Source of the DNA: Callipepla californica brunnescens
Taxonomy: Eukaryota > Chordata > Aves > Galliformes > Odontophoridae
Assembly (NCBI GenBank): GCA_023055505.1
Contig: JALIRH010000113.1
Location: forward strand, 930,001-994,000
DNA length: 64,000 bases
Reading direction: 5' to 3'
Shown here: in pieces, positions 48,101 to 59,003 of the stretch
Numbering within the stretch: position 1 is the stretch's first letter
How the letters are laid out: each line of letters starts with the position of its first letter
Position numbers and translations under genes: made by a program
The notes under the pieces: model-generated
Told to the model about the DNA's origin: nothing
What the model saw: the letters and a program-made list of their open reading frames with translations, nothing else
The model's database searches: none

Positions 48101-49036
48101 TTGCCACTGGCCCTTATCCTTTTGTTTCATTTCAGTGTTTATATATATAATACATATATGTATATATATATGTATAATATATAAATACACAGCAGTGGGA
48201 TGACAACTTCACGTTATTTGGTCTTTACTCTGTAAGCTGTACAGGGGCCGGCAGCTGGCATAACACCGCTCCCCCAAGAGCCTCTTTGAGCTGAGCAGAG
48301 AGAGTCTATCAGCAAAACATCTGATTTCTGTTTTCTCCCGTTCATGTTGTTCCCGTATTTAAGGAAGCCTAAAATCACAAATAAAAACAGTGCAAGACTC
48401 TGTTGTGATACATGTAATTAAACCAGCTAAAATGAGTGAGCAGAGCGGTACTAATTATTATTTCATCATATTTCATCAAAACTAAGTGATCTTAAATATG
48501 TTAATATATATATTAATGTCCTTATTTTTTAATGAAAGATCAGTGTAAGTAAATTTACAAATACGGAGGAGAAAACCTTGCAGTTACACTAATCATTTAT
48601 TTAGTCATCTTGGACCTCTGAGGCAGAGACCTAACCATCCCTTTGATGAAGAAAGAAGTTACTACATTCATCTCCAGACTGTGGCCAATGCTTTTGCTGG
48701 AAATAATAAATAAGGATAGTGATTTATAATTGATGTGTTTCTGCTGTAAAGATGTCGGAGGAGAAGTCAAAATACTCAAATCAAATTGACATGCTTTGTC
48801 TATACATGTCTTTTGAGAAGTAGACAAATACAGTTACTGAATTGAAAGCAAAAATTGCAGCAACCCAAAAACATGCAGCGTGCAGAGTAAGCGGAAATTG
48901 ATAATGTTGGCAATACAGAACACAAATATGTTCTTTTTTTCCTCCCGTTACAACAGTTCAGATTCTATTCCCTGCTGGTCCATAAAATCAATGGAGATGT
49001 AATGCTTAGTGTTGAACAACACAGGTATTGTTAGTT
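45113..49036. other. Intergenic, no gene recognised
   Basis: A TA-rich microsatellite lies at 48141-48186. Otherwise unique-looking sequence without identifiable exons; open frames stay below about 120 codons. Confidence 0.6.
48141..48186. repeat. (TA)n / (TATG)n microsatellite
   Basis: Alternating AT/TA with occasional C and G; self-complementary, so likely to form a cruciform or hairpin. Confidence 0.93.
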
Positions 49037-49165
49037 CATAGAATCACAGAATCACTGAGGTTGGAAAAGATCTCCAAGATCATCTTTTCTAACTGTTCAC
49101 CTGCCACCAATGTTGCCCATTTACCATGTCCCTAAGTACCACATCTACACATTTCTTGAATTGTA
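49037..49165 (-). mobile_element. CR1 3' fragment
   Basis: The plus strand starts CATAGAATCACAGAATCACT and continues GAGGTTGGAAAAGATCTCC; reverse complement of a CR1 3' end of about 130 bp, fading out near CACATTTCTTGAATTG. Confidence 0.92.
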
Positions 49166-49429
49166 GGTGCCTGAATCTATTCTTAGATTCACACAACTAA
49201 TTAGCTAATAAAACAAATACACAAATTAAGCTCACTAATAGCTACACAGTGGTAATTAAGAATTAAATTTAATTGCAGTGACTGTTATTTCCATGGCCAT
49301 GGTGACTGTATTAAAGAAATGAGTAGAGTTGGGTCAGCATTACCAGAAGCAATGCTCTGCAATTTTCTGAGTTAAATATGTTAATTTCCATAACTCTTCA
49401 GATCAGACTTTCATTTCCTTGTATCAAGT

Positions 49430-49492
49430 TGGGGGTTGGACTAGATGATTCCTAGAGGTCTCATACAGCCCCTACGATTCTGTAATTCTGTG
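49430..49492 (+). mobile_element. CR1 3' tail fragment
   Basis: GGGGGTTGGACTAGATGATT, then CCTAGAGGTC and ACGATTCTGTAATTCTGTG; the last ~60 bp of CR1 in plus orientation. Confidence 0.92.
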
Positions 49493-49902
49493 AGGTGCTT
49501 ATGCTACATTTACAGATACATTTTCACTTGTTTTTCTTCTGGTATTTATTTTCTATAAAATGAATGGCTGCAGATGTCCATGTAGAAAAATTCGCATCAC
49601 CATCTCTTTCACCCCATTTGCGCTCAGCAGCTTTGGAAGATAATGAGGCATACTTAAGTTTCCATTTTGCTCTCTTGATGACACGTTTAGAACTTCTAAG
49701 TGTGAATAAAAGAGGTTTTTTTTTTTTCTTTCAGTTAATCCATGAGTCAAGTTTCATTATTAGATGTTTATATAATTAGGAACGAATATTTCATTTTATC
49801 TATGTCACACTTTCAGTAAACTTCAGTCTGGGAAACAGATGTGTTGTATCTCTGTGTTATAACTTTCTGAAATGCTCTGTGGTAACGTAAATAAATGCAT
49901 TT

Positions 49903-50065
49903 CACAGAACCACAGAATTGTAGGGGTTGGAAGGGACCTCTAGAGATGATCGAGTTCAACCCCATGCCAAAGCTCCCTAGCCCAGGTTGCACAGGTAGGC
50001 ATCCAGGAGGGTCTTGAACATCTCCAGAGAAGGAGACTCCACCAGCTTTCTGTGCAGCCTGTTTT
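49903..50065 (-). mobile_element. CR1 3' fragment (~160 bp)
   Basis: The plus strand reads CACAGAACCACAGAATTG, GGGGTTGGAAGGGACCTCTA and AGATGATCGAGTTCAACCCC; reverse complement of a CR1 3' UTR, extending to a GAAGGAGACTCCACCAGC block. Confidence 0.93.
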
Positions 50066-53000
50066 GGGTTTCTCAAAAAAGGAGATTCAACTGGAGGCAG
50101 AAATGTTTCTATAGGATTGCTGAGAAATGCTCATTTAATCTCTTAACAATTTTTCAGTAAGAAATGCGAGAATTAAATGATCTATTTTTTCTGTTTTTTT
50201 TTCTTTTATTACGTTTTGTATTAGTTAAAATAGCACTGTAAAATAATCTACTATATCTTGTTCTGACCAGAATAATTTTCCATTATTATAAAGCCATATC
50301 AAGGTCGAATTTGCCTGCAGTTCTGATTTCTGATTTTTAAGTATTTAAAATGTTACAAGTAATTAAGAACTACTAGCAGTGCAAAAACGATTTATGAAGT
50401 CCCTAACAGTAATTAAACTCCCTGCTTGCATAATTCCCAAGGTTTCACAATTCTCGAGCATTTCTCTTTTACGTAAGACAACAGCTGAGTCAGAGACCTC
50501 AACACGTTCTGTTACAAGCTCATTTGGTGCACAGTCCCTGTTTGGTTTCTGACCATGGTCATAAGGCAATCTACATCCAATTAAATCTCTCAGCCTGCAG
50601 ATCAGATATTCGTTACACACCCCTGATGACTACGTACAGCAGAGTTGCAAAATGTCTCCGTAAATCTTATTTGAATGAATGAGTTGTTGAGTTAAAAAGT
50701 GATGTAAAGCTCAGTCCTGCCCTTCCGTGTCTTATACTTCATGACACACTTTGGAGAGTTAGCTGCTGGGGAGATGAGGCTCAGCTTTCCCCGTCGCACC
50801 TAGGTGGTAGTGACCGAGCATTGAGGGTCACCCTTGGGCTTAGTAGTTATTCTGCAAGCAAAGTGGAAGGTGAGGTAGCCAGAATTCAGGCAGTTTGTGC
50901 TGAGGCCAGTATTCCCTTGACATTTATTTCAGTTTTATTTATCTTGTCGGCAATAAGGTTTCTGTTCAGAGAAGGGAATGACTACAAAATCCAAGAAAAA
51001 GGCCTTGTGCACGGCAGCAGCCATAAATACAAGGAAAGCATGTTTTTGTGTGAGTTCATGATGCATGCATTGGCTGTAACACATTCCCATGTGCATGAGT
51101 GCATCACGATGCCATTGATAACCAGTGTGTCTGATGCAAAGATCATGTGAAACTTTTTGTTTCGATGATACTCAGAGGTGGGAGTGAGCTATGAGTATTG
51201 TAACCTTGCTTCTTCATGCACGGTGGAATCACAGGGTCCAGTAAATTGCCTGCTGAGTGCTGTACCAGATCTCTGTATTGCATAAAATCTCATCTCCGTC
51301 ACTCTCAGTACATTTCCAATGGAAGTGAAAATCATGCTCACTGACCTGACTTTGGGCGTGAACTGCATTGAAAGCAATTGCAGCTGTTGACAACGATCCC
51401 TGAAATACCTGTCCCTCACTTTTCACTTTTCACAAGAGCAAGCAGATAAAGGCAACGATTTCGGCTCCCATCCTAAGTCTGTGTGAAACAGCAATACCCC
51501 ACTGATAGTATTTGTGATAAGTGCAATTGATCTCCAGCTCAATAAATTAAAGACATGTTTACTGACAAGTACATCCCCTCTTGTTTAGCTCATCCAAAAT
51601 CTTTTATTTACTGTTGTGGGGTTTTTGTCTCTTTGTTTGTTTCTTTGGACAGGAAGAGACTGAAATCCAGAAGATAATTTGGGCTTTAGTTCTGCAGGAA
51701 TTAGTCCACAAGAGACTGTGCCAGACAGCTTAGATAATTCCTCTCTCGCCACTTTCTCTTCAGCAGCCTGGTGGGAGGCCGGAGAAATGGGAAGAGCCCA
51801 TAGGTTTGCTGGTAGCATTGGCCCTCTTAAATCGCTCCTTCATGTTGGTAAGATTAAAGTAATGGGAAATCAGATTTGCAGTGAAGTTCGCGCCTCCTCA
51901 GGGATAACAATAAAACTGATGCCTCGTTTCACCACAAGAGAGGAAACCACAATTCTTAGCAATGAAAAAAATGAGGGAGAAGCCCCTCATCTACTCCAGC
52001 ATAACCGAGTGGGCCAGATCCTTAAGCCAGGTGTAGCAGCTTGTTACTTCTAAAAACCTGCTTTGGAAAGAGTGAATCTATTTACAGATCTGGGTTGGGT
52101 TTGGCCAAAAATGTTTACCTACAAAGTGCAGAATTACTTTCTGAAAATATTACTTTGCTGTTTCTTCTTGATATTTGCCAGATACAACTCTTCACTTTTC
52201 ATTATGAAAAGGCATTTTGAATTTTAAAATCCACAAACTTTAAAAAGAAAGCTTTTTTGAGGGTTGAGTTCTATCTCCTCCAAGAGTCTTAAATATTTTG
52301 TTTTAGTTAAAAAATATTTTAGATGATGACAAAAGTAATTTTATTCTCCAGAAGACCCCCTGTTCCTCCTTTTATTTATTTATTTATTTAGTTAGTTAGT
52401 TATTGTTATTAATTTTGTTTCAACGCAAGCCAAAATTTCCACTGTACTTGTTTGTTCTACTTCTCGCTAAACAGGAAATCTTTTTTTATACTCAACACTA
52501 TGAGGCAGACTAAAGTTTAAGTTCCTGCCCGAATGTCCAGCTGTTTGTAGAAAGAGTATTTAAACTCTGGCCTAGGCCACCTTCACACTGTGGAAAAGAT
52601 TTGACAGGGGCAGGAGGAGGCTGTCTCCATCCTTATGGCAGTGCAGTGGGGACTGGCAGTGAGCAGCCTTGCTTAGAGCCTCTATGATTATAAAACACAC
52701 TTGACATAATAACTATCCCCGTGGAAGTGTTTTCCAGAGGTAGAACAACGTGGGAGATAGGGAGCCCCATGCAACAAGAGATTCTGTGAAGCCATGATAG
52801 ACGTAGAAGGGCAACCATTTGTTGCAAAACACTCCCATGATTAAAAAGAGGATTTAATTGCCTCACAGTCAGAAAGATTGAAGAAGACCTCACTTGTTTT
52901 CCTATACAAAGAGTGTGAAGTGAAATCAGGAAATGAGAATCTGAGAAAGAAACAGCTAAGTTCCTAATTTTATTTCCCTGAAGTTACTAACTTTAAGCAA

Positions 53001-54699
53001 TACAGGACCCACGTACATGAGTGAGCTCATGACAGTCATTTGTGAAAGCAAGGCGCGTAGGATTTGTCCACAATGATTCTTGTGATGGTAAAGAAACAGA
53101 CTTTAATTGGAGTTACTTAGTGAAGAGCCACACGGAACTCCATTGAAACTCCCAGACTGACTGTATGTAGTCCCAAAACCTCACTCCTGCCTGAGGGAAA
53201 TAGGGAGGCTGTGTCACCTGCACACACACACAGTGGAATGTTTGTGGGTTTTTTTTATTAAAGCATTATCTCTAATGGGATAGAATTCTTCAGTGTTGTG
53301 CTCTTCTCTGAGCTACAGTTGGATGTCCCTAGACAGGAAGGGCACTCACTGGATGCAGTTCTATCACATCCAGTTCACGCTGCACCACCTTTCCATCCTT
53401 TGCCATCACCTTCATGTGGTCATCTGCTAATCCTTGCTGATGCTACCAACCTCATTCTCCATTGCAAAGAGGTCAGTACTCCAACGGTTCACTATCTGCT
53501 GGTATTATTTAACCCATTCTCCTATTGGCACCCCCATCACTTTTGACCGTTTGGTAGAGTTATAGGAGCCATGTAGCATCATATCATTGAAGCTGTCATT
53601 TTGTTAACAGGAATAGCTGGAAGCTTTGAATTTTTTTAGGTCCTTCTAAAATGGAAATACGTGAGACAGATGGAACATGTGAGAAGCTTGTTAAAATGAT
53701 GGCTGGGCACCACAAAAAGCTGGGGAAACCATTGGCTCTGGCAGTGAGTGGGGAGAGGAGCCACCCTCAGCTTCCTTAGGGAGCTGCAGTTGGATACCAG
53801 CATTATGTTGGTCTTGAAGAGGTGAGGTGGTGGCCTGAGAGCATGAGAACCGCAGATGAGAACAAGTTCCCAGCAAGAGATAGCACTGCTAAGCTATGGA
53901 GCCCAAGATTCCTGCAAGCCACAGCAGTCCAGGGCAAAACCCACAGCATGAAAGCTACTGAATGCTGTCCTAGGACAACCACGAGCATCTGTCTAGCCTG
54001 AGGACTCCATTGGGAAAGTGAAGCTGATGTCCTGGGATAGCACAGCCATAGAAAATCCCACTGAACTTCCCTGAGCACAGGCATGCTGCAAGGGGAACAT
54101 GACCTGGGAGGAGGGTGGCAGTGTCTTTTTGGCACCCTCACATCTGCGGGCAGAGGGCTGGGTCCGGACTAATTCCCAACAACTGCACTGAAGAGCACAG
54201 CTGGAGCTTGACGGCTATTAGTTTAGCTTTCCCAGACTAATGCTTCCTTTTGTTTCCTGCCCTTCCCTCTAATAAAGTTCTGTTCATCCAAAACACTGTG
54301 AAGGCTTGCTGCTGTGACCAGGAAAACATTGCTCAAATCGGAGCATACAGAGCATTTAAATTCTCAAGTTTCTGAATGGGAGTTTGAGTCTGGGCTGCTC
54401 CAGTTTTCAGGAGACATAGTTTAAAACTGGCCCCAGGGTAGCAGCATGTGTCAAAAGTATTGCAAGGGTGAGCAGATGAGACCAGAGAAACGGGATGAAG
54501 GCTGGCGGAGGCTCAGAGTGGTGAGGGATGTTCCCAGGACCAGGCAGGTGGTCAACAGCAGCATCTTGTGACCTTTGCTTTCTGTGCTCCATAAAAAATG
54601 ATATAAAACTCTAGAGACCAGTGTTGACTCTCTTCACAGGCATGATCCATCCGTGGCCTTCTCTAAAAATACCATGCCATCTCACATTTCAGTATTTAC
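50066..54699. other. Intergenic, no gene recognised
   Basis: Contains a (TTTA)n(GTTA)n tract at 52371-52404 and a short (CA)n at about 53220-53231. No exon or transposon recognised. Open frames up to 124 codons have no domain. Confidence 0.6.
52371..52404 (+). repeat. (TTTA)n(GTTA)n microsatellite
   Basis: Tetranucleotide repeat: five TTTA-type units followed by GTTA units. Confidence 0.93.
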
Positions 54700-54828
54700 A
54701 GCAATAGACTTGGGTTGGAAGGGACCTCAGAGTCCACCCAGTCCCCACTGCCTGCCATGGGCTGGTTGCCACCCAGCACAGCAGCTGCCCAGGGCTCTGT
54801 CCAACCTGGTCTTGAATGCCTCCAGGGG
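54700..54828 (-). mobile_element. CR1 3' UTR fragment
   Basis: The plus strand reads GGGTTGGAAGGGACCTCAGA, then CACCCAGTCCCCACTGCC and GTCCAACCTGGTCTTGAATG; reverse complement of a CR1 3' UTR. The terminal ATTCTATG repeat is mostly lost. Confidence 0.9.
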
Positions 54829-57800
54829 GTATAAAGTACTACACAGTATGGAAATCAACACTGGTACAAATAAGAATAGTATTCCGATTGTTTCTTTATC
54901 TTAAATAAGATCGATAGATCACTTTCTAGGGATCCATCCATTCTGCCCATCTTTTTAAAATGTATAACATTTTTGAAATGCAAATTTAAATTCAGGAAAT
55001 GCTTTTGTTTCTTCAAGGACATTTAACTTGCTGGAACATGGCAGTGGGGGAAGGAGAATCCGATTACATGTTGCTTGTAGAATTTAAAGGATAAAAACTG
55101 CAAACTGACCCAGGTCAGGAATGAGAGCTGGCCAAACTGTGGAGCTTTGTACGCTTTGCAGATATAATTGCATCCTCTGTTTGCAGCGCTGCTTCTCAGT
55201 GTTACAGCCACTTCTTATGACAACAGAAAAATTTTAAAGCCAGGATAAAATGCGACTGACATTTTCTAAAATGTACGTGTTCTGTATAGTGAAGGGAAAA
55301 TCACAGCCCCAGTGCTGCTTCGCTGAAACCAGAGGCTTTGCTCAGATACCCTGCAAATGCTACATGCTAAAGCAAGCCTGGGAGTGCCAGCTTTTCTGAG
55401 GGCTGAGTAAGTTTTGCCCTTTCGTCTCACCTTGGATTCATGTTGTAAATATGCAGATGCTTAGGAAATTGCCTCCAGGTGTTGAGTGATGCGAGTTTCA
55501 CAAAAAAAAATAAAGCTTAATCGGAGATAGATAACCTTGTGGTTAGCAGAGGATCTTTCTGCTTGTGGAAGAGGACTGGAAAGGGTCTTCTCTGCATTGC
55601 CTTGCTGCAGCTGTAGTGGTTTTTCAATGTTCTCTGAGAATGCCCAGGTCAGATACACACTTAGAGCACAAGGCTGGTTTGGGTGTTTTAAGGAGATACG
55701 TAAATTAACATAAAACTCCTTAATCCCAGTACTTTTTGCTAACAGTCCTGGCACTGTGGCACTCTGTGTGGAGGAAAATATCTGTTTTTGAGGAATGCAG
55801 AGTTCATAAAGCCATGTCCCACTGTGAACAGCAACAGAGGCTTGCCCTTTGGCTCTGTTTTCTTTTGGACATCTTTTGAAGCAAAAACACATATCATTTC
55901 TGTCTAGTTTCTTCAGCTAGAAAAAAATATAGCATTATTTAGTTTTCTCTTGGGAGTGCTGTGTTGATTGATATATTAATGGTGATGAAGTCTGGGCATG
56001 GGTGTCCAATCCTTTGGCTTGTCTGGGAAACACTGAGTGAAGAGGAATTATCTTGTGCCAGATATAGAATAGTTCACAGGACTGTGTTTAGCCAATGCAT
56101 CACAGTGCATACAATAATTTGCCGTCTCTTGACTGTGCCATAATTTAAGTTTCACTTTAAGCACTGTTGTGGTTTGTAACACAGCACAGATAAGTTGTTT
56201 TTCACCTTGAAGATGCATGTTTAGCTCAATTAAATGGCAGTCAAGCCCACAAAAAAATGGTAAATCTGTGAGCTATTGCAAAATTAATTGAAAACAAATT
56301 ACAAATTCTTTTTCTGCTTTTTTTTGAGCTTTTTGAGATGTTGAAAATGACAAAACAGCACTGCATGAGTATTCTGGAGATTTCTTCTGCATTGAATGTA
56401 TTGACTTATTAAATAATTCCATGGAACAGCTCTCCATCTCTCTTTTTGGACCATGCAATACCTACTGTGGACCCAGGTTCAGTCGAGCTGGAAGCCACAC
56501 ATTGTAGGTGCAGTTTCACTGTAGGTTTAGAGAATGGTAAAACTGTAGGCAGACTATATGGGATTCTTTTCCCCAGTATAAAGCACCCAAGGATTAGTAT
56601 TTGTTTAATATTCAGGAGGCAAGAAATGCCTCCAGCACGTGGAAACAGCAAAGAACGTCTGTCCTTTTGGGATACCCGAGATGAGATCTTAAATCTTGCA
56701 ACACTCTTGCACTCCTCATTCACCTATTGCAGCAGTCACTGAGGGTAGCAGTTGGATCCTTGTACATCACCACCATCAGGAACAAAACACATTAACTCGA
56801 TGTTGCTAATGAGCAGCGAGTGAGCGCTGGAATAGGAAACTGTGATGACATTTGAAAGATCCCAGATATCAGGTTCCACGTTGCCTAATTGCAAGGGCTG
56901 TGTGGGAAGCAGTGTCTGTCTAGTATGGACATGATCAGCAGGAATACACTACCCCTGTGGAATGTCAGTTACTGGAGGAAACAGTTATCCTTCCTGAATA
57001 TTCTAAATATGTCAAAACATTCTTCTCTTTTCCCTTTTAGGGCTCATCAAAGCTGTGAGTGTGTCAGCATCATTCTGCCTACTTGGAGGTGCTCTGGGAT
57101 ATCTGATTCACAGGCATTGAGCCTTGTGCAGCCAATGCTGTCGAGCCTTTACAAGTAATTCAGGCAAAAATTGAGTTTGCCAACAGAAGGGTGAGCATGC
57201 AGGCCTGGCAATGGAAAAAAGGAGCTGGAAGGTGGGAAGGGAAGATGTGGGATAGGCAGACAGGACTGGCAGGCAGGGGCTGGGGGCACCCACCAAGACA
57301 CAAGGTTGGATGCAGCAATCACTGCTGTTGCTTTCAGAAGTGACCTCACAAACCCACATGTGATAGGAGCAGACAGACACCCTCCCCCAGACCTCTGGCA
57401 TAATCTAAGTGAGTAACATGGCCAAGGCCGTTTTACTGCCTTTAGCACTGTGCCAAGCATGGCACAGCATTCAGTCCAGTATCCACTGATCATGAGTGGA
57501 GAAATTAAGCATGTAGGCTGGTTTATCATATCCAAAGGCTGAAAGGGTACTTTGTTTCTAAGACCAGAATAATGCAAGGACCTATTTCTTGGGCCTTGAG
57601 GCCTTCTGGCATTGTCTGGTTGGCACATACACTAAATTTCCTTCCTCTCCAAAGCAGGGTACCTATATCCAAATTGCCTGTAGCCCTGGACTATGCTCGT
57701 TCCCAAACTGTGTGTCTGGAAGAGGGCTAGCTGGCCTAGACCAACAGTACTTGGGAGTCTTTATGAATTTAACAGTGCAAGCAATTATGTTCTGGGCCTG

Positions 57801-57919
57801 GGTTCTGGCACTACTTTACTAGCAGAAGTAGAGCCAGTGAGTAGTAACAAAAGGATCACCCAGTCAACTTGTCTGATTGCATATCATGGGTTATTATGTC
57901 TCACCTTGCTCCTCTTTTA
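54829..57919. other. Intergenic, no gene recognised
   Basis: Holds the second copy of the unclassified repeat (56072-56123) and otherwise nothing recognisable. Open frames of 143 codons (minus, 55461-55892) and 159 codons (minus, 57149-57628) have no domain. Confidence 0.55.
56072..56123 (+). repeat. Unclassified dispersed repeat, copy B
   Basis: Inverted partner of 38667-38718, about 87% identical over 52 bp. Upstream, 55995-56035 reads GGGTGTCCAATCCTTTGGCT, a phrase reminiscent of the ends of hAT-type DNA transposons, but no terminal repeat pair can be shown. Confidence 0.7.
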
Positions 57920-58480
57920 TAGGGGTTTGCCTAGAGCATCTCTACTAGGAAGACATCCAATCTTGATCTGAAAACATCAAGAGACAGAGAATCCAACTCT
58001 TCTTTTGGTAAGTAGTTCCCAGGATTAATTGCTCTTACTATTAATAATGCATGCTTGGGTTTCTTTGTATGAATTTGTTTGGCTTCAGCTCCTAGCTGTT
58101 GATTCCTGCTATGCATTCTCCACTAGATGAAGGAGATCTTTTGCATATGCTATTATCTTGTTGTGGTGGTACTTGTACACTTCAATCAAGTCACGTCTCC
58201 ATCTTTTTGATAAGATGAGTGCAGAAATCCCTTCCAGGCTTTCACTAGAGAGAGACATTTTCTCTCATCCTCTCTCTTGACTTATCTCCAGCTTTTCCCA
58301 CTTTAAACACAGGCACCAGAACTTTTCACACTATGCCAGTATTGCGCTTACTAGAGCAGTGGAGAGAGATAAGATCAGCTCCCCACTCCTACTCACTGCT
58401 TCCTTGTTTATACATCCATGAATCACATTATCTCCTTTTGCTTTACGCTAGGAGCTCGTGTTGCTGCTTCTCAGTCCAGT
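57920..58480 (-). mobile_element. Ancient CR1 copy (reptile/turtle-like subfamily)
   Basis: The plus strand carries, in order, AGGAAGACATCCAATCTTGA, TGAAAACATCAAGAGACAG, TTGTTTGGCTTCAGCTCC, GTACACTTCAATCAAGTCAC, TTTTTGATAAGATGAG, ATACATCCATGAATCACATT and GGAGCTCGTGTTGCT. These landmarks, in this order, match the reverse complement of an old sauropsid CR1 rather than the young avian subfamilies seen elsewhere in the window. A 61-codon minus-strand frame (57931-58116) is a leftover of it. Length about 560 bp, with small indels only. Confidence 0.75.
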
Positions 58481-58837
58481 CTGCAATCCTTGATTTTCCA
58501 GGCTGCCTGCTAGCTAGAGAGTGTGCTCCACTCCCTATTCCTTCAGGGCTGCCTGAACTAAGATCAATCTTAAAAATCAGGTTTTCTGCACTGCTTGTGT
58601 TATAGTGTCCTGAGAGTGTGTTGTGGAGTTGAAAACCTGAGCTGTTCAGGTAAGACTCTTGGGCGTGGAATAAAAAATAAAAGCTGTTTCTGAATAACGA
58701 ATGAGAAAACTGCCTCTAGCGTTGTTAGGAGTGGGATCAGCTTATAGCATGTGTTCCCCAGTATGAACCTAGAGCTTAATTTTCCAGGTCTATGAAGGGT
58801 AAAATCAACATTGCTTAAATCCTTTTCTCATACACAA
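58481..58837. other. Intergenic spacer
   Basis: Between two CR1 copies; nothing recognised. Confidence 0.5.
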
Positions 58838-59003
58838 GATTCCCAGGGAAGTGGTGGGTGCCCCATCCCTGGGGACACTCAAGTCAGGCTGGATGAGGAA
58901 CTGAGCACTGATGGAGCTGTAGGTGTCCCTGCTCATTGCAGGGGAGTGGGACCAGGTGGCCTTTAAGCATCCCTTCAAACTGAAACAACTCTATGATCTC
59001 GTA
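58838..59003 (+). mobile_element. CR1 3' fragment
   Basis: CCCAGGGAAGTGGTGGGTGC, then CCATCCCTGGGGACACTCAA, GAGCACTGATGGAGCTGTAG and an end at AACAACTCTATGATCTCG. Plus-orientation CR1, last part of ORF2 plus the 3' UTR, same 3' UTR type as the copy at 34 kb. Confidence 0.93.

Noticed and set aside
48141..48186. TA-rich tract as an origin or hairpin RNA
   Set aside because: Ordinary (TA)n-type microsatellite.
55461..55892. 143-codon minus-strand frame
   Set aside because: No recognisable motif; chance frame.
57149..57628. 159-codon minus-strand frame
   Set aside because: No domain, low-complexity P/S/F runs; no supporting context.
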